Origin: Branchiostoma belcheri | Taxonomy: Eukaryota; Chordata; Leptocardii; Amphioxiformes; Branchiostomatidae | Length of the DNA: 64,000 nt | Direction of reading: 5' to 3' | Assembly (NCBI RefSeq): GCF_001625305.1 | Contig: NW_017803965.1 | Coordinates: 538,122-602,121, forward strand | Shown here: piece by piece, positions 39,601 through 46,793 of the stretch | How positions within the stretch are numbered: the stretch's first letter is position 1 | Layout: every line of letters begins with the position of its first letter | Notes under the pieces: model-generated | Seen by the model: only the letters and a program-made list of their open reading frames with translations | Told to the model about the DNA's origin: nothing | Database searches by the model: none | Position numbers and translations under genes: made by a program

Positions 39601-40735
39601 ACGACTGTAAAAAAACGTAGTAACTTTTCAAAAAACTGGTTTTCGAGACACGATTTTATTATTTCGAGGGACGGTGTATTGGTGACAGGAAAGGCTAAAA
39701 GTGGTTCTGAGTTTACAAAGGATGTAGATTCCTTCTCAGACCTCTTAAAAACATACCTGTTCACGTTTTACCTGTGCTGTACCAAATTTTCACCTTTTAA
39801 AAACATGAAGAACACTATGCATTTGGTACTGTTGTTTAGTAAGTACAGCCCTTGCATAAGCTGTAGGTATTATCTAGGCATGAATTCAAACTAAGCTGTT
39901 TCTTAATGAAAAGATGCAATTGTCTTGCACCACCACACCTAATTACCTGAGAACGGATCATGCCAAACCGTATAGGGTAGGGGTTGGACTTAAGTGTTTC
40001 TTTAGTTTGATTGGTTAGAACCCATAAGAACTTTCTATGTAAAACTACGTTAATTTTTTAATAACGCAATCATTTTTAAGGCTGAAAACGTTCAAAATAT
40101 TACTAAAATCTGTTGAAAACTTACTTTTGATTTTTTTACGGCACCCCTTTGAACGATGGACCCGTTCAGTTTGTGGCGCTCTCGACTCAAAACATGTAAA
40201 CTACAGTAAATTCCAAGCCAAAATGCGCAGGCATGCGTCCAAATTCTATCATTAAAATCAAGCAAAACTGCCATGTGCGTCAGAAAATCCGCCGTCGGGT
40301 GGAATTTTCCGCGATATTCGATAAAATCCTGTCCGGTGTCGCGGTTTGAAATCACAAGACTGACACGGTAGACAACGTGTTTTTGGAAACAAGCCCAAAG
40401 GGTGTGTGAGATATTGGATTTCAAAATAATACATGAACCATTCACATTAACGATTACGATCAAATTCTCTAAAAATATCCTTAGACATTAAGAAGAAGAT
40501 GTTACAAGGAAAAAACAACATGAAAAGGAAGATTTCAAAACATATAGCCTAAGGGTGTAGCGACTTTTCATGGTTGAAAGCGCTTCACTGAGTTGAACCT
40601 CCCTAGCCTAACACCAGCTGATACCGCCTGCCACAAAAACCCTCCCGTTTTCTCTAAAACATGTAGAAATTCCTACTTACGTGCACGAGCAACGCTTGTA
40701 AGGCCGACTACGAGTAACCACACGGCTCCTTGCAT
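6422..40735 (-). CDS. CNTNAP: Contactin-associated protein (Caspr / neurexin IV family), 23 main exons
   Basis: A single-pass neuronal or septate-junction adhesion receptor. Main-model exons (minus): 40735..40681, 29785..29645, 29125..28947, 28061..27920, 27570..27361, 26945..26767, 26386..26157, 25549..25368, 25258..25115, 24713..24527, 23985..23879, 23026..22898, 22651..22451, 21625..21460, 21079..20958, 20572..20402, 20023..19784, 19174..18938, 18029..17853, 17157..16915, 10278..10057, 9334..9221, 6621..6422. All borders are GT-AG, every phase joins, and the total is 3978 nt (1325 aa), close to human CNTNAP2 at about 1331 aa. Domain order is the full Caspr set: F5/8C, LamG1, LamG2, EGF, FBG, LamG3, EGF, LamG4, TM, 4.1-binding motif. 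Family members bind contactins in cis and protein 4.1 inside the cell. Intron 1 is 10.9 kb. Alternative 3' exons are listed separately. Orthology to one vertebrate paralogue is not expected if this is a pre-duplication single copy. Confidence 0.95.
6950..7059 (-). CDS. CNTNAP: CNTNAP alternative last exon A: TM helix with short tail lacking the PDZ motif
   Basis: The acceptor CCCCAAACAG opens in phase 1 and the frame reads [18 protein letters not shown] then [18 protein letters not shown] before TAG (6950-6952). The helix and the juxtamembrane RHxxGxYxTNE motif parallel exon 23, but the tail stops 14 residues after the arginine and lacks the EWFI terminus. Using it gives 1295 aa. No canonical AATAAA was seen between it and exon 23, so its 3' end is unresolved. 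Confidence 0.7.
8194..8268 (-). CDS. CNTNAP: Tentative third stalk exon of CNTNAP
   Basis: A 75-nt phase 1-1 open segment ([20 protein letters not shown], then RILI) between ATATAG and GATAG|GTAGGA. Its end would again place a hydrophobic-Ile-Gly string before the membrane helix. The pyrimidine tract is weak, so support is modest. Confidence 0.25.
8837..8905 (-). CDS. CNTNAP: Alternative juxtamembrane stalk exon of CNTNAP
   Basis: A 69-nt stop-free segment, phase 1-1, behind a very strong pyrimidine tract (CCCCCCACCCCCACCCATAG) and with a CAG|GTAAAA donor. It encodes [18 protein letters not shown] followed by NLIA, Ser/Thr-rich like a stalk. It joins the TM exon as LIAGVV, so it can replace or follow exon 22 without breaking frame. 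Confidence 0.55.
9221..9334 (-). CDS. CNTNAP: CNTNAP exon 22: juxtamembrane stalk
   Basis: A 114-nt exon, phase 1-1, acceptor CCCTCCCTCAG and donor GTAGGG. It encodes [20 protein letters not shown] and [18 protein letters not shown]. When joined to either transmembrane exon it forms the AVIGG string that immediately precedes the membrane helix in neurexin, Caspr and CADM proteins. It is therefore the best candidate for the default stalk exon. Confidence 0.8.
10057..18029 (-). CDS. CNTNAP: CNTNAP exons 19-21: laminin G domain 4
   Basis: Exons 18029..17853, 17157..16915 and 10278..10057, residues about 1008-1221. Landmarks are [84 protein letters not shown] and [20 protein letters not shown]. 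It ends in a Pro-rich linker ([14 protein letters not shown]). The 6.6-kb intron between the last two exons holds several mobile elements. Confidence 0.92.
11093..11240. mobile_element. Foldback element, 35-bp perfect arms
   Basis: Arms 11093-11127 and 11206-11240 are exact reverse complements (CTCCAAGCAGATCCTATGGT at one end), separated by a 78-bp loop. Intronic in CNTNAP, non-coding. Confidence 0.75.
11337..11744. mobile_element. MITE-like element with GCAGGGGTTTTTCT terminal repeats
   Basis: The ends GCCACTGCAGGGGTTTTTCT and AGAAAAACCCCTGCACTGTG (read on plus) are inverted copies with a 2-bp indel. The interior has GGGCGCTGCGCCCTCAT and C-rich tracts, with no coding frame. It lies 97 bp from the foldback element at 11093. 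Confidence 0.6.
12983..13321. repeat. Tandem 45-bp duplication split by a MITE
   Basis: The unit GGGAAATTTGGACTAAGTAA... (12983-13027) is repeated from 13028. The second copy is interrupted after GGGACTAA by the element at 13044-13288 and resumes with TAAGTAATTACCAGCC to 13321. Confidence 0.75.
13044..13288. mobile_element. GC-rich hairpin MITE with TAA target duplication
   Basis: The termini GGCCCAATTTACACGTG and CACGTGTAAATCGGGCC are inverted and flanked by TAA on both sides. A long inner inverted repeat (GTTGAGCGTAAAACGACGCG and its complement, plus CG runs) makes nearly the whole 245 bp foldable. Three-bp TWA duplications fit the PIF/Harbinger superfamily. There is no transposase frame. 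Confidence 0.8.
16195..16644. mobile_element. Foldback element with 99-bp arms and an exon-like insert
   Basis: Arms 16195-16293 and 16546-16644 are near-identical inverted copies (TTGCACATTCCCAGGATCCT; GGTAAACCACGTGACTCATC). The 252-bp centre contains AAAATGGCTGACACC (ATG at 16329), an open CpG-rich stretch to 16432 and a CG|GTATGG donor-like site. This suggests a captured first exon. It sits in the CNTNAP LamG4 intron. Confidence 0.7.
16730..16852 (-). mobile_element. tRNA-derived SINE head
   Basis: On the minus strand an A-box-like TTTTAGCCAAATTGTTAGAG is followed about 40 nt later by the B-box GTGGGTTCAAACCCC, the layout of a tRNA-derived pol III promoter. It is not a functional tRNA because the acceptor stem does not close. 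It adjoins the foldback element at 16195. Confidence 0.6.
17160..17330 (+). repeat. Interspersed repeat family R3 (copy b)
   Basis: Shares TCCTGCTATAAAAAATTGCA, ATGATGTAATCCAA, GACAGACATCTGGTTCAGGT and the AAGAAGAGGAAACAGAGG tract with the other R3 copies. Begins at the acceptor side of CNTNAP exon 20. Confidence 0.6.
17722..17824. repeat. Microsatellite (TCAC)n / (AATC)n
   Basis: Imperfect runs of CACTCACTCACTCACTCACT pass into ATCAATCAATCAATCAATCA, ending about 30 bp from the donor of CNTNAP exon 19. Confidence 0.85.
18333..18437 (-). CDS. CNTNAP: Possible cassette exon between EGF2 and LamG4
   Basis: A strong pyrimidine tract and TAG acceptor (CTTCTCCCTCCTAG) open a 105-nt, stop-free, phase 1-1 segment. 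It would encode [17 protein letters not shown] and [19 protein letters not shown], ending at a weak ATG|GTACAC donor. Inclusion keeps frame. No domain is recognised and the donor is poor, so it may be chance. Confidence 0.25.
18938..19174 (-). CDS. CNTNAP: CNTNAP exon 18: end of LamG3 and EGF-like domain 2
   Basis: Encodes [20 protein letters not shown], closing LamG3, then [17 protein letters not shown] and [16 protein letters not shown] as the second EGF (residues about 929-1007). Phase 1 in and out. Confidence 0.92.
19499..19733 (+). repeat. Interspersed repeat family R3 (copy c, near complete)
   Basis: The ends are AATGTTTACCTTCGCA and TGCGAAGGTAAA, inverted with respect to each other, which suggests a MITE. 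The interior carries the shared GTTACCATGGTAACAGATGT and GAAACAGAGCAAAAACAACA strings. Confidence 0.65.
19784..20572 (-). CDS. CNTNAP: CNTNAP exons 16-17: laminin G domain 3
   Basis: Exons 20572..20402 and 20023..19784, residues about 792-928. Landmarks are [59 protein letters not shown] and [10 protein letters not shown]. The last domain strand continues in exon 18. Confidence 0.92.
20958..23026 (-). CDS. CNTNAP: CNTNAP exons 12-15: fibrinogen C-like domain
   Basis: Exons 23026..22898, 22651..22451, 21625..21460 and 21079..20958, residues about 586-791. Landmarks are [86 protein letters not shown] and [12 protein letters not shown]. Together they match the divergent fibrinogen domain specific to Caspr proteins. 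Confidence 0.92.
22040..22407. mobile_element. Harbinger-like MITE family H1, copy A (left end eroded)
   Basis: Begins CCAATTTAATTTCTTGGTTA and ends with the inverted TAACCAAGAAATTAAATTGG then TGTGGCC followed by TTA. The outer seven bases of the left terminus are replaced. The interior matches copies B and C (GAAAAGGACTGTTTTCAACT). Confidence 0.85.
23130..23445 (+). mobile_element. Probable retroelement 3' tail
   Basis: A T/A-rich stretch contains the short hairpin GGGAGGCCTCC / GGCCTCCC around CATAAGCATTTTATGC and ends GCGAATAAAAACTGAAAAAAAAACTG, a retroposon-like A-rich terminus. No reverse transcriptase frame is present. Class is uncertain. Confidence 0.4.
23879..23985 (-). CDS. CNTNAP: CNTNAP exon 11: EGF-like domain 1
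   Basis: The exon encodes [19 protein letters not shown] followed by [14 protein letters not shown], six cysteines in EGF spacing (residues about 550-585). Phase is 2 in, 1 out. Confidence 0.92.
24527..25549 (-). CDS. CNTNAP: CNTNAP exons 8-10: laminin G domain 2
   Basis: Exons 25549..25368, 25258..25115 and 24713..24527, residues about 379-549. Motifs include [45 protein letters not shown] and [19 protein letters not shown]. The NAT and NRT strings are possible N-glycosylation sites. Confidence 0.92.
25761..25968. mobile_element. Small foldback element
   Basis: The ends TGTCTTTTTAGCAAATGACC and GGTCAATCGCTAAAAAGACA are imperfect inverted repeats. So are the inner GGGGCTGTCC and GGACAGCCTC segments. 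Non-coding, in the intron between CNTNAP exons 7 and 8. Confidence 0.65.
26157..27570 (-). CDS. CNTNAP: CNTNAP exons 5-7: laminin G domain 1
   Basis: Exons 27570..27361, 26945..26767 and 26386..26157, residues about 173-378. Typical LamG motifs are visible: [48 protein letters not shown] and [17 protein letters not shown]. Exon 7 also starts LamG2. Confidence 0.92.
27920..29785 (-). CDS. CNTNAP: CNTNAP exons 2-4: discoidin (F5/8 type C) domain
   Basis: Exons 29785..29645, 29125..28947 and 28061..27920 cover residues about 19-172. Diagnostic strings are [58 protein letters not shown] and [10 protein letters not shown], with the domain-closing Cys pair (PECN and YGC). Confidence 0.93.
28369..28735. 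mobile_element. Harbinger-like MITE family H1, copy B
   Basis: The element runs GGCCACACCAATTTAATTTC...GAAATTAAATTGGTGTGGCC with TTA on both sides (28366-28368 and 28736-28738). It is 367 bp with no coding capacity and lies in the discoidin intron of CNTNAP. Confidence 0.9.
29512..29590 (-). repeat. Interspersed repeat family R3 fragment
   Basis: CACCGAAGGAAAACATAATG followed by CTCTGTTTCCTCTTCTTCTT and CCAAAACATTAAGG matches the minus-oriented R3 end seen at 3079. Confidence 0.5.
30475..30844. mobile_element. Harbinger-like MITE family H1, copy E (diverged)
   Basis: The same GGCCACACCAATTTAATT...AATTAAATTGGTGTGGCC ends are flanked by TAA on both sides. The interior is more diverged (GTTGGTTCTCAGATTCGCC), suggesting an older insertion or a subfamily. 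Opposite orientation to copies A-C. Confidence 0.85.
31582..31917. mobile_element. Terminal-inverted-repeat element with GTGCACC satellites
   Basis: The ends CAGGGCTTGAAAT and TTTTGAGCCCTG are inverted. The inside repeats GGTGCACTAGTGCACCCA-like and TTGGGTGCAC motifs on both flanks. The CAGGG termini are hAT-like, but a clear 8-bp target duplication was not found (only AACAA on both sides). Confidence 0.6.
33103..33452. mobile_element. MITE with CATGCC(T/C)GTAGCCAGG ends
   Basis: The left end CATGCCTGTAGCCAGG and right end CCTGGCTACGGGCATG are inverted with one mismatch. The interior has G- and C-runs (CAGGGGGGGTTTGGACGAAC) and no coding frame. Located in CNTNAP intron 1. Confidence 0.65.
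33893..34261. mobile_element. Harbinger-like MITE family H1, copy C
   Basis: GGCCACACCAATTTAATTTC...GAAATTAAATTGGTGTGGCC flanked by TTA at 33890-33892 and 34262-34264. The interior is nearly the same as copies A and B. Confidence 0.9.
35701..35802. mobile_element. Perfect 102-bp palindrome with 9-bp target duplication
   Basis: The first 51 bases (35701-35751, starting TAGCCTGGATGCCAGACCCA) are exactly reverse-complemented by 35752-35802, with no spacer. GGCAGTTTG occurs immediately on both sides (35692-35700 and 35803-35811), as expected for an insertion. A 9-bp duplication is typical of Mutator-like elements. Confidence 0.85.
40681..40735 (-). CDS. CNTNAP: CNTNAP exon 1: start codon and signal peptide
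   Basis: ATG at 40735-40733 opens [18 protein letters not shown], a typical hydrophobic signal peptide with AxA-like cleavage. It ends at a strong GTAAGT donor in phase 1. The C+AG junction gives Gln, so the mature protein likely begins [11 protein letters not shown]. The start is chosen because it is the only ATG followed by a signal sequence and a donor of the right phase. Confidence 0.85.
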
Positions 40736-42403
40736 GGTTGCTGCTGAGAAAAGCTGACGGAAACCACAGAAGAGCACAGACACCTTGCCTCCACTACCGC
40801 GTCTTACTTGTAAAGTGTTTCGCATCAATACACACAAAGAATGGCCACGCCCACCTGTCAATCAAGCACGCCAATCAAACCTGTAGGGGCAGGACTAGTG
40901 TCGTTCCCAACATCTTATGATTTATCTGACTCTACAGCGAATAACCGACAGATTAAACATTTTCACACCGAAAATCATAACTAGTAACGTTATATGATTA
41001 GTTTGTATTGTTTATCAAGTTTCATTTTAATATTTGACCCGAAATGTGAGGATTTTTGGGAGGGAATCCTGGGACTGAGAACAGCAGAATCTTAGCCACG
41101 ATTGGCTGATTTTTTTCCATGTCAGGGGTCAAACAGATGGCGCGGGAAGGTGTGTTCAAAGTAGCAATAATTCTAGATTTTTTAGCAATTTTGTTGTTAA
41201 TTCGTTGTTATTGCCGGAAATTATAAGATGATGCGCTAGCGTTTGTTATTCATGTTGATCGCAACAATGATTTAGCGGCCAGGATCACAACGCCAACCCG
41301 TAAATACCGGGCTTGTTTTGTAAGGGGGAGGGGCGGAAACTTCCTGGTCTTGAAAATTGTTACTAAGTACCTTCAGTTGTTTATTACGGTAATTAGCGCC
41401 CATGTGGTTTACAGGTAGCTAGATAAACACTGAAAACTGTGACTTAAAAACCATACTCAGATACATATGGGCTGGTGGTTATACATGTAGTTTCCCCTTT
41501 CTACCTAACGTTATGCATATTGTTTGGGTTGTTCTTTTTTTTTCGTTGCAAGATCAAATGTAGCTGTAGTGATGCATTGAGTCTTTTTGAAATGCATTAG
41601 TCCTATCACTAACTTACATGTGTTAGCGGTTAACTCATAAACGTAATTCATGGGACTGTCATCACAGTTGTACCAGTAATACCAGCAGTAGCTTGTGGTA
41701 AAAAGATTGCGTAAAACTTCCCTTCCAAAGATTTCATGTAGTGTAGAGTACCAAAAGCAAAGTTCCCTTTACTACGTAGGCAATTCAAAAGTTACAGCAG
41801 TCACTTTTTTTATGTATAACAGGCCAGTAATGAGATACAGTGAGGTCAAAAGGTAGTCTTCAAGCCTAAGGGTGTTGTCTTTTCAGGTGTCCTGAGTGGT
41901 CCGACAGGTTTTGCCAGGTGATGTCATCTACAGGTGTGTAAATAGGTGTCAGGTGATCCAAAGCTTCAAGCAGACGTATGGCTTTAGCCATTTCTTTGTC
42001 TTGTTTGCAGTCTTCTTTTTTTGTTGGCTCATTTGGATATTTTGAGTTTTGTGGGTTTCTAGGTGGCTTATGAAAGATGTACGTGTATACACAAGAACAA
42101 AAAGATAGTAGTCTGCCTATGGACCAAGAAGTCATGAGTTCTAATCCCAGCTGTGTCGCTCATCTGACAAGCACACTACTAGAATTGCCCGCAGATCATA
42201 GGATGAGACATTAGGCCATGCCCCATTGTTTATTGTACATGTACGAAAAGAGCTGGCAGAATTTCTCTGGTACAATAAATCTGTATATACTGTACATATC
42301 ATGATGCTGATTCACACATTAAAGGAATACATACATGCATATATTTTCTAATCCAGGTCCAGTGTAGCGAAGGAAAATCTACACAGCACTTGAATAGACA
42401 AAT
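40736..42403. promoter_or_regulatory. Shared upstream region of divergent CNTNAP and TPK1
   Basis: The two start codons face away from each other 1668 bp apart, so this interval must hold both promoters or 5' UTRs. GC-richer patches occur at about 40.7-40.9 kb and 41.1-41.35 kb (CAGATGGCGCGGGAAGG). No TATA box or start site could be fixed. A SINE-like stretch lies at 42105-42300. Confidence 0.55.
42105..42300 (+). mobile_element. Probable tRNA-derived SINE
   Basis: AGTAGTCTGCCTATGGACCA and CATGAGTTCTAATCCCAGC have A-box/B-box-like spacing. The body then runs to ACAATAAATCTGTATATAC. The boxes are imperfect; class uncertain. Confidence 0.4.
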
Positions 42404-45400
42404 ATGAGTTCTACCAGTCCAACAGTTACAGAGTTGACTCCATTGGCATGTTTGGATCCCCAAAATAAAGGTACAGTTTCTACACTTGACATTTTCTGGA
42501 AAAAGAATGTGTATCTATATTCTCTTCTATACTTGTTTCCTCATGATCAGCATCATAATAGGTAGTGGGAGCAAAAGAACATTTTCTTAATTATTAAGAC
42601 GGGGAACAACAGATGCTAAACTGAATACACCGTAGTGAGTGTGAGTGTGTTTTTTTTTTGGTTTAATTGACTTCTGCTTGGTAACAAAGCTCGGTATTAT
42701 ATCACAAGATGATTTTTTTGTAGGTGTAAGAATTGCTCTCATTGTGCTGAACCAGCCCCAGTCACTAGATGTCCTCGCTGTGCTGTGGACTAAAGGTTAG
42801 TTGATTTAATATGCATGTACAGTACTAGTAATAGGCATTGGATGATAAAATCTGTATGTTGCACAAAATATGGTTTCTGCTTGCCTATTTGTGATACAGC
42901 TACCATATTTTGCATTAGGCTAGTACATGTTATGATATATCAAAATTTACAGGAATGCCAAAAAACAGGCCCTCTGTTACTATACCCATTGTGAACGTCC
43001 TTTTAGGCCACACCAATTTAATTTCTTGGTTAACGGATTCGCCCCTTGGTTTTTTCTGATTTGAAAATAAAAATTCAGAATCAACTGCAAAATGCTCATA
43101 TTTTGCCCTGAACAGTTGAAAACAGTCCTTTTCTTCCTAGTTGTTACAGTTTTTCCATCTTTCAATACAATGGTATCATTAAAAGTTCAAAATTCATTGT
43201 TTAAATTTAGAACCAGTCTGGTGTGTTGACTTCATGGCTCCTATCGTACCATTTTGGGCCATAATAGGATCCCTAGGCCTGTTTTTATTTTTATTTTTTT
43301 TCGCCCGCCCGCTCCATTATTATTCTAGAAAAATCCGTTAACCAAGAAATTAAATTGGTGTGGCCTTATCTTAAACATGCAGAAGACTTTGGCATATTGT
43401 AGATATGAACATCTGGGTTTCTGTTCTAGCTTGTATTTGGACTTTAGGCTGCAGGAATGTTATATCTTAGTTGACACAAGTTTAACCTCTGTTGTGGCAG
43501 CTGTTCTGAAAGCAGTTACAGATGGAGGGGTGAACAGACTGTATGACGCCACAAGAAACAACCCAGAAAGGTATTTTTTCAAGTCTTTCTTATCTGAACC
43601 ATTATGCAGAGAACAGTGGTTTAGAGAGAAAGATGTAATCAGAGAGACATTGGATTTTATGGTAATCATTTATTAGAGCTTCCAGAAAGAGAAATTACTG
43701 TACTTTATAATTTATTTGTGACACCAAAAAGCAAACCTTACAACAGGATATAAACCTCCCTGATTTGCAGAAATTAAATTTTAAAGGTAATACTGTATAC
43801 AAAAGCAGAAAAAAACATATCTTTTCCCCCAAAATGAAGGGTGAATTATATATTTTTTCTACATACATTTGTACATGTAAAAAATGGCTTCTTTTTGAGT
43901 TACGAGTGGTGAAAGTCTCTAAAGGTATTTTTTCACAGTTGGATTCCAGACCTTATTACAGGAGATTTTGACTCTGCATCATCTGAGAACTTACAATACT
44001 ACAAGGACAAGGTATGATTATGTTGTACGAATATATCAGATAATACTATTTGTTTTGGCATGTTTGTATAGAGAGAAATAAATGTTTTACTGAAATCTTT
44101 TGTCAAAAACTCATGCTGAACTAAACAGTATAATGAAAACATTTGCAATATAATGCAGTATAATGCAAACAATTGTTAAAGAATCATTTTTGCTAATAGT
44201 ACATGAAGTTCTTGACTACGATTTAAAAAAAAAATTTCTCCAGGGCAGTGAAGTAATTTGTACACCAGACCAAGATCACACAGACTTCACAAAGTGTCTT
44301 CAACTTGTCGTTCAAAGAATGCAAGAAAGAAACATACAGGTAATAGAGGTACTTCTATATTCTCAACTTACAAGCTATCTAAAACTATCTCAAAAGTATA
44401 TTACATGTATATGAAATATCACACTTCAATAAATTCTATGGATGGTTGCCATTTGAAGATTATGATATTCAAAACCATTTTGAAAGATTTAAGTATAGAT
44501 ATTATAGAAAAATATCTTATTTATTTACAATATGATCAACTAAGCCATAGGAAGATGTGTTTTACCATGGAGGTACATTTATACTTTTAGATACCTTGGC
44601 TCCATGATGGCCTCTAGCAGTAACGACCTTAAGAAACGCAGAGCTTTGGCATGGGTTGCTTTCTGGAAACTAGAGCATCTCTGGAGGAGTGAGTGCATCC
44701 CAACTGCCACTAAAGTAAAGCTCTTTAAAGCCTCATGTGTATCAGTGTTGTCCTATGGTTGTGAGTCTTGGGTAATCACGAAGGACATGGAGAACAAAAT
44801 CAACTCCTTTGCTACTTCGTGTTACCGTATTATGCTGAACATCAAAAGGCGTGACCGGGTAACAAACGACAGCATTTACAACTTGACCCAAACTAGTCCG
44901 CTGATTCAGCATGTGCGTCGGAGACAGCTGAACTTTCTGGGACACATCCTGCGCATGTCTGAGGATGAACCTGTTAGACTGTACGCCCTCTACGTGCCCT
45001 CTCATGGCAGACGCAGGCGAGGCCGACAGCCTACCTCCTACTTCAAGTATGTCCAGCGACTACTGGGAGATGAGCACAACCAACTAACAGAGAAGCAGAT
45101 CGCCAACCTTGCTAGCGACAAGGGGCAGTGGAGGGACCTTGCAGTCGCCTGCGCAGCAGCCGACCGATGATGATGACATTTATGGTTGTTTCTTTATACG
45201 AGAGAGACTCCTATTGACTAGATTTAGAACTACACCCCCAAATTGTCTAATAAAGTACTTAGTATGCTTTCCAAAGGTCCCACTCTATGCAGAGCATAGG
45301 GGCGACACACAGTTAAGCAAGGCACTACAGCAGGGGGCTAGTCCATTGGTAGTGCTGTGTGTTTGACCTTCCCGCACACTTTCTCCTATGTGCTGAGTGC

Positions 45401-46793
45401 TAAGCAGAGAAAGAATTGTGTACCATTTTTAAAGTCTTTGGTATGACCCGGTTGGGGTTTGAACTCACGACCTCCCGGTTTCAAAGCGAGCACCAATTGA
45501 GCTATTGCACTGGTCTATGCTTTCCAGGTGGACTATATTGTCTCTGTGGGGGCATTTGGAGGCAGGATGGACCAAGTCATGGCCAACATCAACACTCTGT
45601 ATGAAGCTCGCTCCCTCACAAGTATTCCTGTCATTCTACTGGATGAAGTGTCCATGGCTTTTTTGTTGTCTCCAGTAAGTCATCTTTATTGCATTCATTA
45701 TAACGTGCTGTAGTTGTTGTGAGCATTATGCATTACCGGTACTAACTCTCGGTGCTACACACGTATTGGTCTCAAAATACCACCCGCATATGCAGGATAT
45801 TGCAGCTGTGTAGGTATTTCTGATGTCTACCTGCAACTAACTTGCACTGGGGATATGTAGGTTTAGTGCAACCAGCATTGTTGAATCCTTTACATGGACC
45901 ATGTATCAACTACAAGAGTATTTTCCAGCCTTTCAGATACATGTAGAAAGTTAGGATAAAATGTTTTTTTTACAAAGTGGTTCCTTCTTAAGTTCTTATA
46001 TGTAGAATGTGCATGTACTTGAAAACTACCATGTTAAATATATTCAGTACTTTGTTGTTATTGTTGCAGATAGTTACGAGAAATGCTGTATTTTTTTCAC
46101 CAGAAAAGGCTTAAAACATGAAGTTACTATAGTGGTTTTCATGCTTGTTCTGCCCCAGGGTAAGACATTACTGCATGTGCAGACCGGTGGGGAGGGGGAG
46201 TGGTGTGGACTGGTGCCTGTAGGTGGAACATGCCCACATGTCACCACAACAGGGCTCAAATGGAACCTAAGTAAGTACAATGTATAGCCTAACACCCAGC
46301 CTCTTTGAAGGCATCCAGTGTAATTCTAGCTGTGAGATGCCTCACAGTTTGCTTTTGGGCTATTTCAAAGGCAAGTATGAACTGATGCTGAAAATGTGCT
46401 AAGAAATTGCAGTAATTGTCAATATTAGACAGATTTCCTCATCCAGAATATTTTTTTTTTTCATTTCGTCACCTTGAAATTGCATTGAATGCCTTTAAGG
46501 CCGCACCAATTTAATTCAGTAGTTCTTGGATTTGAAAAAAACCCTGCCGAACAGAAATATCAATGTGAAAACCGAGGGGGGTATGTACATCAAACATTAG
46601 TCTCATACATTATAAATTTTACCTGTGAAGCATTCATTGTTTGTTTCACTTTTCTCTAGATGATCAAGCCCTGAAGTTTGGTGAACTCATCAGCACATCC
46701 AACACATTTGACCAATCAGCAGCTGGCCTGGTTACCGTGGAAACCAACGACCCTCTGCTCTGGACAATGGGGGTGAATGTCCAGAGGTCATAG
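42404..46793 (+). CDS. TPK1: Thiamin pyrophosphokinase, 8 exons, 256 aa
   Basis: Transfers pyrophosphate from ATP to thiamin to make thiamin diphosphate in the cytosol. Exons: 42404-42470, 42724-42795, 43501-43570, 43939-44011, 44244-44339, 45528-45674, 46159-46270, 46660-46793. All are GT-AG and phase-consistent, 771 nt including TAG. Conserved blocks in order: [67 protein letters not shown] and [10 protein letters not shown]. These contain the Asp-rich Mg/ATP site and the C-terminal thiamin-binding domain. The human enzyme is about 243 aa. The N-terminal 20 residues are not recognised. Intron 5 contains a LINE fragment and a SINE, and intron 2 a MITE, yet the frame is intact. Divergent from CNTNAP. 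Confidence 0.95.
43006..43365. mobile_element. Harbinger-like MITE family H1, copy D
   Basis: GGCCACACCAATTTAATTTC...GAAATTAAATTGGTGTGGCC with TTA at 43003-43005 and 43366-43368. Inverted relative to copies A-C. Lies in TPK1 intron 2, ending 135 bp before exon 3. Confidence 0.9.
44590..45172 (+). pseudogene. 5'-truncated non-LTR retrotransposon, C-terminal reverse transcriptase region
   Basis: An open frame from about [20 protein letters not shown] through [39 protein letters not shown] and [16 protein letters not shown] ends in TGA at about 45168-45170. This resembles the tail of ORF2 after the reverse transcriptase palm (thumb and connection region). The catalytic (F/Y)xDD and the endonuclease are absent, so it is a dead fragment. 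A (GAT)n-like end follows. Sense orientation in TPK1 intron 5; frame still open, so fairly young. Confidence 0.8.
45263..45526 (-). mobile_element. tRNA-derived SINE with 11-bp target duplication
   Basis: On the minus strand: A-box AATAGCTCAATTGGTGCTCG, B-box GTGAGTTCAAACCCC, then a SINE body running to 45274. TATGCTTTCCA flanks it at 45263-45273 and 45516-45526. The right copy is the pyrimidine tract of the TPK1 exon 6 acceptor (AG at 45526-45527). Confidence 0.8.
46497..46550. mobile_element. H1 MITE end fragment
   Basis: TAAGGCCGCACCAATTTAATT with the following AGTTCTTGGATTT matches only the terminal segment of the copy-E subfamily; the rest is missing. In TPK1 intron 7. Confidence 0.55.

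Larger units (their letters stand above)
29786..40680 (-). other. CNTNAP intron 1 (10.9 kb)
   Basis: Apart from the mobile elements listed, this span is AT-rich and contains no exon supported by domain content plus splice sites. Long 5' introns of CNTNAP genes often hold enhancers, but none could be recognised here by eye. Confidence 0.7.
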
